In this document: one piece after another, positions 25,904 to 34,354 of the stretch
How positions within the stretch are numbered: position 1 is the first letter of the stretch
Layout: the number at the start of each line of letters is the position of its first letter
NCBI GenBank assembly: GCA_963794995.1
Contig: CAWCFV010000002.1
Coordinates: 1,302,001-1,366,000 of the forward strand
Direction: 5' to 3'
Length of the DNA stretch: 64,000 nucleotides
From: CAWCFV01 sp963794995
Lineage (GTDB): Bacteria > Actinomycetota > Actinomycetes > JACCUZ01
Notes under the pieces: model-generated
The model's input: the letters and a program-made list of their open reading frames with translations, nothing else
Databases searched by the model: none
What the model was told of the DNA's origin: nothing
Position numbers and translations under genes: made by a program

Positions 25904-26491
25904 ATGACCCGGCGCCTCGTGCTCGCCTCGGCCTCGCCCGCACGGCTCGCGCTGCTGCGCCAGGCCGGCGTCGAGCCCGAGGTCGTGGTCAGCGGCGTCG
26001 ACGAGGACGACGTCACGGGGCCGCCGTACGACGTGGCGCTGACGCTGGCCGTCCGCAAGGCGATGGCCGTGGTCCCCGGGCAGGACGGCGCGCTGGTGCT
26101 CGGCTGCGACTCGGTGCTCGACCTCGACGGGGAGGCGCTGGGCAAGCCGGCCGACGCCGACGACGCCGTGCGCCGGTGGCGGCGCATGCGGGGACGCAGC
26201 GGTGTCCTGCGTACCGGGCACTGCCTCGTCGACACCCGGTCCGGGCGCGACGCCGCCGAGGTGGCCTCGACCACGGTGCACTTCGCCGACCTCACCGACC
26301 AGGAGATCGACGACTACGTCGCGACCGGCGAGCCGCTGAGGGTGGCCGGTGCCTTCACCATCGACGGCCTCGGCGGGCCGTACGTCGACGGGGTCGAGGG
26401 CGACCCGCACGCCGTGGTGGGGCTCTCGCTCCCCCTGCTGCGCCGGATGCTGCTCGACGTCGGTTCCTGCCTCGCCGACGTGCGCGCCTGA
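25904..26491 (+). CDS. maf: Maf family nucleotide pyrophosphatase
   Basis: A 195-residue house-cleaning nucleoside triphosphate pyrophosphatase. It has the N-terminal LVLASASPARLALLRQAG, a GCDSVLDLDGEALGKP segment with the catalytic Asp, and VAGAFTIDGLGGPYVDGVEGD near the C-terminus. These enzymes hydrolyse modified or excess nucleotides (dTTP, UTP or modified pyrimidines) to the monophosphate. The ATG start appears leaderless. It converges on the YciI-like gene with a small hairpin between. Confidence 0.93.
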   Translation: MTRRLVLASASPARLALLRQAGVEPEVVVSGVDEDDVTGPPYDVALTLAVRKAMAVVPGQDGALVLGCDSVLDLDGEALGKPADADDAVRRWRRMRGRSGVLRTGHCLVDTRSGRDAAEVASTTVHFADLTDQEIDDYVATGEPLRVAGAFTIDGLGGPYVDGVEGDPHAVVGLSLPLLRRMLLDVGSCLADVRA

Positions 26492-26510
26492 CCCGGGAAC
26501 CGACCCCGGG
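26492..26510. terminator. Possible bidirectional terminator between maf and the YciI-like gene
   Basis: CCCGGG repeats (itself palindromic) at 26492-26497 and 26505-26510 can pair with a 7-nt loop. It sits between convergent genes and has no T tract. Confidence 0.35.
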
Positions 26511-26531
26511 CCAGGCGCCGCCGGCCGGCCG

Positions 26532-26864
26532 CTACGGCGCGGGCATCTCGTGCAGCTCGAAGATCTCCACCGCGAACCGGCCCTTGCCCTCGGACAGGAA
26601 CGGGTGCTTCTCGAAGAGCCCCTTCGCCGCGGGCAGGTCGGCGGCCTCCACGATGGAGTAGCCGTTCTGGTCGCTCGGCTCGGCGGTCGATCCGTCGTCC
26701 TTGAGCGCGGTGCGCGCGCCGGTCGGCTGACCCGGGTCGACCAGCGCGGAACCGGCGTTCTCCATCCAGGCGTGCCACTCGGCCATCACCTTCTGGACGT
26801 CGGCAGGGTCCATCTCGCCGGGCGGGGTGGCCGGACCGCGGTACAGGGCCAGGAACTTGCTCAT
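26532..26864 (-). CDS. YciI-like (DGPF-type) domain protein
   Basis: A 110-residue protein of the YCII/DGPF superfamily. It has the N-terminal KFLALYRGP, a central helix (VQKVMAEWHAWMENAG) and the C-terminal FEKHPFLSEG and VEIFELHEMP seen in this group. Function is unknown; members are small dimeric alpha/beta-barrel proteins. The ATG follows GAGAGG at good spacing. Confidence 0.72.
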   Translation of the reverse strand: MSKFLALYRGPATPPGEMDPADVQKVMAEWHAWMENAGSALVDPGQPTGARTALKDDGSTAEPSDQNGYSIVEAADLPAAKGLFEKHPFLSEGKGRFAVEIFELHEMPAP

Positions 26865-26956
26865 GGGGTGCCTCTCTGGACGCGGAGGGCGGCGCTCCGA
26901 CAGGGACGGGGCGTCCGCAGCCTCCTTGTCTCTACGACGTCCGGCCTAGCAGGGAA

Positions 26957-26987
26957 TCGACAACCCGTCGAGCCCGACCTCTAGACT
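26957..26987 (+). promoter_or_regulatory. Promoter of accA3 (TCGACA / TAGACT)
   Basis: TCGACA at 26957-26962 and TAGACT at 26982-26987 are separated by 19 nt and give a leader of about 25 nt before the GTG at 27019, including the GGGAG ribosome site. Confidence 0.45.
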
Positions 26988-27018
26988 TCCTCGCCGGGCG
27001 AGGTGAGGGAGTAGCAGC

Positions 27019-28776
27019 GTGCGCAAGGTGCTGATCGCCAACCGTGGCGAGATCGCCGTCCGGATCGCCCGGGCCTGCCGGGACGCCGGGCTGGCCAGCG
27101 TGGCGGTCTACGCCGACCAGGACCGCGACGCGCTGCACGTGCGGGTCGCCGACGAGGCTTTCGCCCTCGACGGGAGCACCCCCGGCGACTCCTACCTGGT
27201 GATCGAGAAGCTGCTCGGCGTCGCGGAGCGCTCCGGCGCCGACGCGGTGCACCCCGGCTACGGCTTCCTGGCCGAGAACGCCGGCTTCGCCCAGGCCGTG
27301 ATCGACGCCGGCCTGACCTGGATCGGCCCGCCTCCCTCCGCGATCGACGCCCTCGGGGACAAGGTCAAGGCCCGGCACATCGCCGAGAAGGCCGGCGCCC
27401 CGCTGGTCGCGGGCACCAAGGAGCCGGTGGCCGACGCGGCGGAGGTGGTCGCGTTCGCCGAGGAGCACGGCGTCCCGGTCGCCATCAAGGCGGCGTACGG
27501 CGGCGGCGGGCGCGGCCTCAAGGTCGCCCGCACCGTCGAGGAGATCCCCGACCTCTACGAGTCCGCGGTCCGCGAGGCCGTCGGCGCCTTCGGCCGCGGC
27601 GAGTGCTTCGTGGAGAAGTACCTCGACAAGCCACGGCACGTCGAGACCCAGTGCCTGGCCGACAGCCACGGCAACGTGGTGGTGGTGTCGACCCGCGACT
27701 GCTCGCTGCAGCGCAGGCACCAGAAGCTGGTCGAGGAGGCCCCGGCACCGTTCCTCACCGACGCGCAGAACGCCGAGCTCTACCGGGCGTCCAAGGCCAT
27801 CCTCGGCGAGGCCGGCTACGTCGGGGCCGGCACCTGCGAGTTCCTCGTCGCGCAGGACGGCACGATCTCCTTCCTCGAGGTCAACACCCGGCTGCAGGTC
27901 GAGCACCCGGTCACCGAGGAGGTCACCGGCATCGACCTGGTCCGCGAGATGTTCCGCATCGCCGACGGCGAGGCGCTGGGCTACGACGACCCGCCCGTGC
28001 GCGGCCACTCCTTCGAGTTCCGCATCAACGCCGAGGACGCCGGCCGGAACTTCATGCCCGCGCCCGGGCACGTCGCGACCTTCCGCGCGCCCTCCGGGCC
28101 CGGGGTCCGGCTCGACTCCGGGGTCGAGGAGGGCGGCGAGGTGGTCGGCGCCTTCGACTCGATGCTCGCCAAGCTCGTCGTCACCGGGGCCACCCGCACC
28201 CAGGCGCTCGAACGCTCGCGCCGCGCGCTGGCCGAGCTTGTCGTCGGCGGCATGCCGACGGTGGTGCCGTTCCACCGGGTCGTGGTCGAGGACCCCGCCT
28301 TCGCCCCCGCCGACCCGGCCGCCGCGTTCACGGTCCACACCCGCTGGATCGAGACCGAGTTCGACAACACCGTCGAGCCCTACGCCGGTGACACGGCCGA
28401 GGTCCCGGAGCCCGCTGCCCGGGAGCGCGTGGTCGTCGAGGTCGGCGGCCGGCGGCTCGAGGTCGTCCTGCCGGCCGGGCTCGGCGCGGGCTCCGCCCCG
28501 TCCGGGCGCGCCAGGCCCGCCCGGCGCGCCGGAGGCGCCAAGGCCGGGGCCGCCGCCGGCGGCGACGCGCTCACCAGCCCGATGCAGGGCACCATCGTCA
28601 AGGTCGTGGCCGAGGACGGCCAGCAGGTCGAGGCGGGCGACCCGGTCGTGGTCCTCGAGGCGATGAAGATGGAGCAGCCGCTCAACGCCCACAAGGCCGG
28701 CACCGTCACCGGCCTGACCGCCGAGGTCGGCGCCACCGTGACCAACGGGGCCGTGATCTGCGAGATCAAGGACTGA
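27019..28776 (+). CDS. accA3: Acetyl/propionyl-CoA carboxylase alpha subunit (biotin carboxylase + BCCP)
   Basis: A 585-residue bifunctional subunit that carboxylates its own biotin with ATP and bicarbonate. The N-terminal biotin carboxylase domain (1-450) has KVLIANRGEIAVRIARA, the glycine-rich ATP loop KAAYGGGGRGLK and EVNTRLQVEHPVTE. An Ala/Gly/Arg linker lies around 490-515. The C-terminal biotinyl domain has the attachment site EAMKM with Lys550 as the biotinylated residue. It should serve AccD5 and other beta subunits and be biotinylated by the BirA above. The GTG start has a GGGAG ribosome site. Confidence 0.96.
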   Translation: MRKVLIANRGEIAVRIARACRDAGLASVAVYADQDRDALHVRVADEAFALDGSTPGDSYLVIEKLLGVAERSGADAVHPGYGFLAENAGFAQAVIDAGLTWIGPPPSAIDALGDKVKARHIAEKAGAPLVAGTKEPVADAAEVVAFAEEHGVPVAIKAAYGGGGRGLKVARTVEEIPDLYESAVREAVGAFGRGECFVEKYLDKPRHVETQCLADSHGNVVVVSTRDCSLQRRHQKLVEEAPAPFLTDAQNAELYRASKAILGEAGYVGAGTCEFLVAQDGTISFLEVNTRLQVEHPVTEEVTGIDLVREMFRIADGEALGYDDPPVRGHSFEFRINAEDAGRNFMPAPGHVATFRAPSGPGVRLDSGVEEGGEVVGAFDSMLAKLVVTGATRTQALERSRRALAELVVGGMPTVVPFHRVVVEDPAFAPADPAAAFTVHTRWIETEFDNTVEPYAGDTAEVPEPAARERVVVEVGGRRLEVVLPAGLGAGSAPSGRARPARRAGGAKAGAAAGGDALTSPMQGTIVKVVAEDGQQVEAGDPVVVLEAMKMEQPLNAHKAGTVTGLTAEVGATVTNGAVICEIKD

Positions 28777-28812
28777 CCGGAACGCCGTGACGCACAGGGG
28801 AGTTGACCCGGC

Positions 28813-29651
28813 ATGGACCTGGTGATCGTGCTCCTGGTGGTCGGCGTCGCGCTCGCCGTCGTCGTCACGCGCGCGCAGCGCCGGGAGAAGGCGCGTGAGC
28901 TCGAGGCCCTGACCTCGGTGCGCTCGGCCACCGAGGAGGACGTCGTCCGCTTCGGCGAGGACGTGACCCTGCTCGGCCACGAGACCGCCGGCCGGCAGCT
29001 CGACGAGGCCACCCGGCAGGACTACCGCCGCGCCCTGGACGCCTACGACGCGGCGAAGGGCGCCCTCGACCGCGTGCAGCGGCCCGACCAGGTCCGCGAG
29101 GTCACCGCGATCCTCGAGGACGGCCGCTACGCGATCGCCTGCGTGCAGGCCCGCCTCGCCCAGCGTCCGGTCCCCACGAGGCTGCCCCCGTGCTTCTTCA
29201 ACCCGCAGCACGGCCCCTCGGCGGAGAACGTCGACTGGGCGCCGCCCGGCGGCGCGCCTCGCTCGGTGCCCGCGTGCCCGGCGGACGCCGAGCGGGTGCG
29301 CCTGGGCGCCGAGCCCGACGTGCGCCAGGTGCCGGTCGGCGCGGGCCGCCGGCCCTACTGGCAGGGCGGCCCGGGCTACGGCCCCTACGCCCAGGGCTAC
29401 TTCTCGCCGTTCGCCATGACGGGGCTGCTCCCGGGGCTGTTCCTCGGGTCGATGCTCGCCGGCGGGTTCGCCGGTGACGGCGCCTACTCCGACGGCTACC
29501 AGGACGGCATGGCCGACGGCGGTGACGCCGGCGGCTCGGCCGACGCCGGCGGGGACTACGGCGGCGACGCGGGTGGCGACTTCGGTGGCGGTGGCGACTT
29601 CGGCGGCGGCGGCGACTTCGGTGGCGGCGAGACTTCGGCGGCGGCTTCTGA
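28813..29651 (+). CDS. Membrane-anchored glycine-rich protein of unknown function (end uncertain, likely indel)
   Basis: A protein of about 279 residues. Residues 2-18 form a membrane anchor (DLVIVLLVVGVALAVVV), followed by a helical region, a conserved central block (CFFNPQHGPSAENVDW, RRPYWQGGPGYGPYA) and a hydrophobic segment (GLLPGLFLGSMLAGGFAG). The C-terminus is Gly/Asp-rich with tandem GDFGGG repeats encoded by 18-bp DNA repeats. As read, the frame runs on to 29835. Two extra bases near 29630 (within the repeats) would hide the expected end DFGGGF and stop at 29651, because the next gene already begins here. No named family was recognised. Confidence 0.65.
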
Positions 29652-30223
29652 GCGGCACCCTGCGCCGGTCGTTCGCCCGGAGCGCGCTGCGCCTCGCCCG
29701 GTGGCAGGCCGTGGGCAGCGTGCCGCCCACCGGCATCCTCGTCGGCGCCCCGCACACGTCGAACTGGGACTGGGTGGCGATGCTGCTGCTCACCTGGCGC
29801 GACGGCGTGCAGGCCCGGGTGCTCATCAAGCGTGAGCTGTTCCGCGGGCCGCTCGCCGTGCTGCTGCGGGCCACCGGCGGCATCCCGCTCGACCGGACCG
29901 ATCCGGGCAGCACCATCCGCGCCCTGCTGGCCGAGGCCGAGCACGACGAGCGGTTCCTGCTCGTCCTGGCGGCCGAGGGCACCCGAGACAAGGGCACCTA
30001 CTGGAAGTCCGGGTTCTACCGGATGGCCGTCCAGACCGGCCTGCCCGTCACCCTCGGCTTCGTCGACGGGCCGAGCCGGACGGTGGGCTTCGGTCCCACG
30101 TTCCACCCCTCCGGCGACGTCGCGGCCGACATGGACCTGGTGCGCGCCTTCTACGCCGACAAGCGGGGCATCCGCCCGGCGAACCGGACCGAGCCGCGGC
30201 TGCGCGAGGAGAACGCGGCCTAG
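29621..30223 (+). CDS. PlsC-like 1-acyl-glycerol-3-phosphate acyltransferase family protein
   Basis: A 200-residue membrane-associated acyltransferase. It has the catalytic HX4D motif (PHTSNWDWV), the acceptor motif GGIPLDRTD, and AAEGTRDKG, which fits the third PlsC-family block. It is shorter than typical PlsC and belongs to the compact actinobacterial type. The start is unclear. The GTG at 29621 is in frame as read, but if the 29630 indel is an error, the conserved LRRSFARSALRLARW would start at or near a CTG overlapping the previous stop. It converges on lpdA with a 4-nt overlap. Confidence 0.8.
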   Translation: MAARLRRRLLSGTLRRSFARSALRLARWQAVGSVPPTGILVGAPHTSNWDWVAMLLLTWRDGVQARVLIKRELFRGPLAVLLRATGGIPLDRTDPGSTIRALLAEAEHDERFLLVLAAEGTRDKGTYWKSGFYRMAVQTGLPVTLGFVDGPSRTVGFGPTFHPSGDVAADMDLVRAFYADKRGIRPANRTEPRLREENAA

Positions 30224-31635
30224 CCCCGCCAGACCTTGGTGTGCAGCTGGCGGGCCGCCTCGGCGACCGAGCCGCTGATCGAGGGGTAGACCGTGAACGA
30301 GTGCGCGAGCTGGTCGACCGTGAGGCGGCCGTCCACCGCGAGCGCGACCGGGTAGATCAGCTCGCTCGCACGCGGGGCCACGATGACCCCGCCGACGACG
30401 GTGCCCGACCCGGTGCGGGCGAACAGCTTGACGAAGCCTTCGTGGACGCCCTGCATCTTGGCCCGCGGGTTGGTCGCCAGCGGCAGCTTGAGCGTCACCG
30501 TGGAGGTCGAGCCCGCCTCCATGTCCTTCTCCAGCCAGCCGACGGTGGCGATCTCGGGGTCGGTGAAGACGTTCGACGAGACCGCCCGGATGTTCAGCGG
30601 GCTCACCGCGTCGCCGAGCAGGTGGGCCATCGCGATCCGGCCCTGCATCGCGGCCACCGACGCGAGCATCAGGACGCCGGTGCAGTCCCCCGCGGCGTAG
30701 ACGCCGGTCGCCGAGGTGCGCGACACCCGGTCGACCTCGACGAAACCGGCGTCGGAGAGCCGGACGCCCGCCTCCTCCAGCCCGAGACCGTCGGTGTTCG
30801 GGATCGAGCCCACGGCCATCAGGCAGTGGCTGCCCTCGACCGCGCTGCCGTCGGTGAGGGTCACGACCACCCCGTCGGCGGAGCGCGTCACCGCCTGGGC
30901 CCGGGACCGGCCGAGCACGGTCATGCCACGGCGCCGGAACACGTCCTCGATCACGGTCGCCGCGTCGGCGTCCTCGCCGGGCAGCACCCGCTCGCGGCTG
31001 GACACCAGGGTCACCTGGCTGCCCAGCGCGGTGTACGCCGAGGCGAACTCGGCCCCGGTGACGCCCGAGCCCACGACGACCAGGTGCTCGGGGAGGCAGT
31101 CGATGTCGTAGACCTGCTCCCAGGTGAGGATCCGCTCGCCGTCCGGGGCGGCCTCCGGCAGCACCCGGGGGTGCGCGCCGGTCGCGACCAGCACCGCGTC
31201 GACGTCCAGCGACTCCGCGGAGCCGTCCGGCAGGGTCGCGAGCAGCCGGCGCGGCCCGTCGAGCCGGCCGCGGCCCTGGACGACCCGCACCCCCTCGCGC
31301 CCCATCCGGGCCGCGATGTCGTCGGACTGCGCGTGGGCCAGCGCCTTGACCCGCTCGTTGACCCGGGCCATGTCGACGCCGACCTGCTCGCGCGTCCCGG
31401 GGTCGCCCCGGTCCCCGAGCCGGACCCCGAGCTCCCCCGACTCGGCGGCGTCGGTCATGACCTCGGCGGTCGCGATCAATGTCTTGGACGGGACCACGTC
31501 GGTGAGGACCGCGGACCCGCCGAGCCCGTCGCTGTCGATGACGGTCACCTCGGCGCCGAGCTGGGCCGCGACCAGCGCCGCCTCGTAGCCGCCCGGTCCG
31601 CCGCCGATGATCCCCACGCGTGTCACGGGGCGCAT
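30220..31635 (-). CDS. lpdA: NAD(P)H:quinone reductase of the LpdA type
   Basis: A 471-residue flavoprotein with the fold of dihydrolipoamide dehydrogenase: FAD motif GIIGGGPGGYEAALVAAQLG, NAD motif VVVGSGVTGAEFASAY, and the second FAD segment VYAAGDCTGV. The redox CxxxxC is missing; the region reads GGSAVLTDVVPSK, as in Mycobacterium LpdA (Rv3303c), which reduces quinones instead of lipoamide. The C-terminal dimer interface has AHSFTVYPSISGS. An alternative GTG start lies three codons in (VTRVGIIGG). It is divergent from the gamma-glutamylcyclotransferase gene. Confidence 0.9.
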   Translation of the reverse strand: MRPVTRVGIIGGGPGGYEAALVAAQLGAEVTVIDSDGLGGSAVLTDVVPSKTLIATAEVMTDAAESGELGVRLGDRGDPGTREQVGVDMARVNERVKALAHAQSDDIAARMGREGVRVVQGRGRLDGPRRLLATLPDGSAESLDVDAVLVATGAHPRVLPEAAPDGERILTWEQVYDIDCLPEHLVVVGSGVTGAEFASAYTALGSQVTLVSSRERVLPGEDADAATVIEDVFRRRGMTVLGRSRAQAVTRSADGVVVTLTDGSAVEGSHCLMAVGSIPNTDGLGLEEAGVRLSDAGFVEVDRVSRTSATGVYAAGDCTGVLMLASVAAMQGRIAMAHLLGDAVSPLNIRAVSSNVFTDPEIATVGWLEKDMEAGSTSTVTLKLPLATNPRAKMQGVHEGFVKLFARTGSGTVVGGVIVAPRASELIYPVALAVDGRLTVDQLAHSFTVYPSISGSVAEAARQLHTKVWRG

Positions 31636-31675
31636 TCTCCCGCACGCCCTCCTCGGTCCCGCACGCCGCGCCCCC

Positions 31676-31681
31676 TACGCT
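31676..31681 (+). promoter_or_regulatory. -10 box TACGCT, leaderless promoter of the gamma-glutamylcyclotransferase-like gene
   Basis: TACGCT ends 8 nt before the ATG at 31690. Confidence 0.45.
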
Positions 31682-31689
31682 GGGCGGCC

Positions 31690-32142
31690 ATGGCTCTCTA
31701 CGCCGCCTACGGCAGCAACCTGGCCCCCGGCCAGATGCTCCTCCGGGCGCCGCACTCGCCCCTGCGCGGCACCGGCTGGCTCGAGGGCTGGCGGCTGACC
31801 TTCGGCGGCGAGGACCAGGGCTGGGAGGGCCCGCTGGCCACCGTCGTGGAGGCGCCGGGGCAGCACGTGTTCGTCGCGCTGTACGACGTCACCGACGCCG
31901 ACGCCCTGAACATGGACCGGTGGGAGGCGGCGGACCTGGCCCTGTTCACCAAGGTGCGGGTCCGGGTGCACACGCTGGACGGCGAGGTCCTCGCCTGGAT
32001 GTACGTCCTGGCCGACTACGAGGGCGGGGTGCCCTCCGCCCGCTACCTCGGGCTCATCGCGGACGCCGCGGAGGCCGCCGGCGCCCCCGACGACTACGTC
32101 GCCGAGCTGCGGGCCCGTCCCTGCCGCTCCGTCGGGCCCTGA
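31690..32142 (+). CDS. Gamma-glutamylcyclotransferase-like protein
   Basis: A 150-residue protein of the GGCT-like fold. The N-terminal MALYAAYGSNLAPGQM carries the YGSN substrate-binding loop. LYDVTDADALNMDRWEA and the following segment supply the acidic catalytic position expected in the family. It may release pyroglutamate from gamma-glutamyl compounds, but the substrate is unknown. The ATG at 31690 starts right at the conserved motif and appears leaderless. A strong palindrome lies 25 nt after its stop. Confidence 0.85.
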   Translation: MALYAAYGSNLAPGQMLLRAPHSPLRGTGWLEGWRLTFGGEDQGWEGPLATVVEAPGQHVFVALYDVTDADALNMDRWEAADLALFTKVRVRVHTLDGEVLAWMYVLADYEGGVPSARYLGLIADAAEAAGAPDDYVAELRARPCRSVGP

Positions 32143-32166
32143 CACCCACCCCCGACCCCGCGCCGA

Positions 32167-32192
32167 GGTTGATCACGTCCACGTGATCAACC
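32167..32192. terminator. Perfect 12-bp-arm inverted repeat after the gamma-glutamylcyclotransferase-like gene
   Basis: GGTTGATCACGT at 32167-32178 and its exact complement ACGTGATCAACC at 32181-32192 are separated by only CC. It is markedly A/T-richer than its surroundings. It could act as a terminator without a T tract, a protein-binding dyad, or a dispersed intergenic element. The position 25 nt past a stop favours termination or mRNA 3'-end protection. Confidence 0.5.
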
Positions 32193-32286
32193 GCCGCCGG
32201 ACGCGGCGTACTCACCACAGCCGGGTCAGGTACGCCGCGTTCGGCGACCGACACCCGGAGTTCTCCAGTCCGAAACCTGACCTGCC

Positions 32287-32292
32287 GATAGT
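32287..32292 (+). promoter_or_regulatory. -10 box GATAGT, leaderless promoter of the 32299 gene
   Basis: GATAGT ends 6 nt before the ATG at 32299. Confidence 0.4.
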
Positions 32293-32298
32293 CAGGGC

Positions 32299-32616
32299 AT
32301 GTGGTTGCTGCGCGACACCCGCCACCCCGGGGAGGACACCGTCCTCGCCGCGCTGCGCGCGTGCCCCCCGTCCCAGCTCGTCAGCCTGGTCCTGTCCGCG
32401 TCGAGCAGCCGCGGCCGGCCGTCGATCCTGGACGTCCTGCGTGCTGAAGCGGGCGCCCAGCACTGCCGCATCGCCCTCGCCGAGACCCGCGGGGTCGTCG
32501 TGCGCTGGGTCGACGGCATCGTCAGCGGCTCGGTCGAGGACGTCCTCGCCTTCCTCGACGCCAGCCGCCCCGTGCTCGACCGCTGCCACGGCCGCGCCGA
32601 GCTCGCCGCCGCCTGA
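32299..32616 (+). CDS. Hypothetical protein
   Basis: A 105-residue protein that I do not recognise. It has no signal peptide or membrane segment. A predicted mix of helices and strands (LLRDTRHPGEDTVLAALRA, RIALAETRGVVVRWVDG, DVLAFLDASRPVLDR) suggests a small soluble domain. Codon usage is like its neighbours, and a leaderless-type -10 box supports the start. It lies 58 nt upstream of the DinB-like gene, which has its own -10 box. Confidence 0.55.
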   Translation: MWLLRDTRHPGEDTVLAALRACPPSQLVSLVLSASSSRGRPSILDVLRAEAGAQHCRIALAETRGVVVRWVDGIVSGSVEDVLAFLDASRPVLDRCHGRAELAAA

Positions 32617-32660
32617 GGGAGACCTCCCTGCCGGCCAGCGGTCCTGTCGGAGGGCGTCGC

Positions 32661-32666
32661 TAGCGT
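32661..32666 (+). promoter_or_regulatory. -10 box TAGCGT, leaderless promoter of the pentapeptide-DinB gene
   Basis: TAGCGT ends 7 nt before the ATG at 32674. Confidence 0.45.
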
Positions 32667-32673
32667 CGTCGCC

Positions 32674-33480
32674 ATGGCCGACTTCCACCAGCAGGACCTT
32701 GCCGGCTCCCGCTTCGAGCAGGTCCACCTGCAGCGTGCGACGTTCCACCAGGTCCACCTGAACGACTCCCGCTTCGACGACGTCGACCTCACCGGCGCGC
32801 AGCTGCGTGACGTCTTCTTCAAGGACGTGGTCATGCGCGGCGTCGCGTTCGCCGGCGTGCGGATCGACGGTGAGGTCGAGGACCTCACGATCAACGGCGT
32901 GGACGTCGGCCCGCTGGTCCAGGCCGAGCTGGAGCGTCGCGAGCCCGACCTGGCGAGGATGCGGCCCACCGACCCGGACGGGTTCCGCGAGGCGTGGCGC
33001 ACCCTCGAGCGCCTGTGGGCCACCGCCGTCGAGCGCGCGCGGCAGCTCCCCGAGGCCGCGCTGCACGAGTCCGTCGACGGCGAGTGGTCGTTCGTCGAGA
33101 CGCTGCGGCACCTCGCGTTCGCGACCGAGTGCTGGCTGCACCGGGCGATCCTCGGCGACCCGAGCCCGTGGGCGCCGCTGTCGCTGCCGTGGGACCAGAT
33201 GCCCGACACCGAGGGCGTGCCGCGCGACCGCTCGGCGCGGCCGTCGCTCGACGAGGCCCTCGCGCTGCGGCTCGACCGGCAGGCGGCGGTCCGGACCTAC
33301 CTCGACTCGCTCGACGAGCAGACCCTCGCCTCCGACACCGTCGCGGTCGAGGCCCCGGGCTGGCCGGAGCCCCGCAGCTACCCGGTCCGCCGGTGCCTGC
33401 TCACGCTGCTCAACGAGGAGTGGTGGCACCGCCAGTTCGCGCTGCGTGACCTGGCGGTGCTGGAGGCCCGGCACGCCTGA
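32674..33480 (+). CDS. Pentapeptide-repeat / DinB-family fusion protein
   Basis: A 268-residue soluble protein. Residues 1-75 form a short pentapeptide-type beta-helix (QDLAGSRFEQVHLQRATF, DDVDLTGAQLRDV) with Phe or Leu at the central position. Residues 95-265 are a DinB-like four-helix bundle with histidines at the expected metal sites (WSFVETLRHLAFATECWLHR, and EEWWHRQFALRDL near the end). Function is unknown; DinB-like proteins often act in thiol-dependent detoxification. The ATG is leaderless. Confidence 0.8.
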   Translation: MADFHQQDLAGSRFEQVHLQRATFHQVHLNDSRFDDVDLTGAQLRDVFFKDVVMRGVAFAGVRIDGEVEDLTINGVDVGPLVQAELERREPDLARMRPTDPDGFREAWRTLERLWATAVERARQLPEAALHESVDGEWSFVETLRHLAFATECWLHRAILGDPSPWAPLSLPWDQMPDTEGVPRDRSARPSLDEALALRLDRQAAVRTYLDSLDEQTLASDTVAVEAPGWPEPRSYPVRRCLLTLLNEEWWHRQFALRDLAVLEARHA

Positions 33481-33534
33481 GGCGCGAGGCGTCGAGCGGG
33501 TACGGCTCGCGGCCCGACCCCGTCGGCCCCGCGC

Positions 33535-33540
33535 TAGGGT
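33535..33540 (+). promoter_or_regulatory. -10 box TAGGGT, leaderless promoter of the purine nucleoside phosphorylase gene
   Basis: TAGGGT ends 7 nt before the GTG at 33548. Confidence 0.5.
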
Positions 33541-33547
33541 CGCGGCC

Positions 33548-34354
33548 GTGACAGACGCGACGACGGACCCGTACGCCCTCGCCCGCGAGGCGGCCGACCG
33601 GCTGCGCGAGGTCACCGGTGCCGACACCCACGAGGTGGCCCTGGTGATGGGCTCCGGCTGGGTCCCGGCGGCCGAGATGCTGGGCGAGACCGCCACCGAG
33701 GCGCCGGTGACCGAGCTGCCCGGCTTCCACGCCGCCGCGGTCGCCGGGCACGCGGGGACGTTCCGCTCGGTGGTCGTGGGCGAGAAGCGCGCCCTGGTCC
33801 TGCTCGGCCGCACCCATCTCTACGAGGGCCGCGGCGTGGCCTCGGTCGTCCATGGCGTGCGCACCGCCGTGGCCGCGGGCGCCCGCGTCGTCGTGCTGAC
33901 CAACGGCTGCGGCGGGCTGCGGCCGACGTACTCCCCCGGCCAGCCGGTCCTGATCAGCGACCACCTCAACCTCACGGCGACCTCGCCGATCGTCGGGGCG
34001 CACTTCGTGGACCTCACCGACCTCTACTCCCCGCGGCTGCGTCAGCTCTGCCGGGCGGTGGACCCCTCGCTGGAGGAGGGCGTCTACGTCCAGCTGCCCG
34101 GGCCGCACTACGAGACGCCTGCCGAGATCGGCATGGTCCGCGCCCTCGGCGGCGACCTCGTCGGGATGTCGACCACGCTCGAGGCGATCGCCGTCCGCGA
34201 GGCCGGCGCCGAGGTGCTCGGCCTCTCGCTGGTCACCAACCTCGCGGCCGGCATGACCGGCGAGCCGCTGAACCACGAGGAGGTCCTCGAGGCCGGGCGC
34301 GCGGCTGCCACCCGGATGGGCGGGCTGCTCTCGCAGGTGGTCTCCCAGCTGTGA
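33548..34354 (+). CDS. Purine-nucleoside phosphorylase (trimeric class)
   Basis: A 268-residue enzyme that splits inosine and guanosine (and deoxy forms) with phosphate into base and (deoxy)ribose-1-phosphate. Motifs include VMGSGWVPAAEM, GRTHLYEG, VLTNGCGGLRP, PGPHYETPAEI, VGMSTTLEAI and SLVTNLAAGMTG, which mark the trimeric, mammalian-like class. The GTG start is leaderless. Its stop overlaps the start of the phosphosugar mutase (GTGA), so the two are coupled. This fits conversion of the released sugar-1-phosphate by the mutase. Confidence 0.93.
   Translation: MTDATTDPYALAREAADRLREVTGADTHEVALVMGSGWVPAAEMLGETATEAPVTELPGFHAAAVAGHAGTFRSVVVGEKRALVLLGRTHLYEGRGVASVVHGVRTAVAAGARVVVLTNGCGGLRPTYSPGQPVLISDHLNLTATSPIVGAHFVDLTDLYSPRLRQLCRAVDPSLEEGVYVQLPGPHYETPAEIGMVRALGGDLVGMSTTLEAIAVREAGAEVLGLSLVTNLAAGMTGEPLNHEEVLEAGRAAATRMGGLLSQVVSQL

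Noticed and set aside
26932..29997. A 1021-codon open frame on the minus strand opposite accA3
   Set aside because: Accidental antisense frame; the plus strand carries an unambiguous biotin carboxylase with all motifs.
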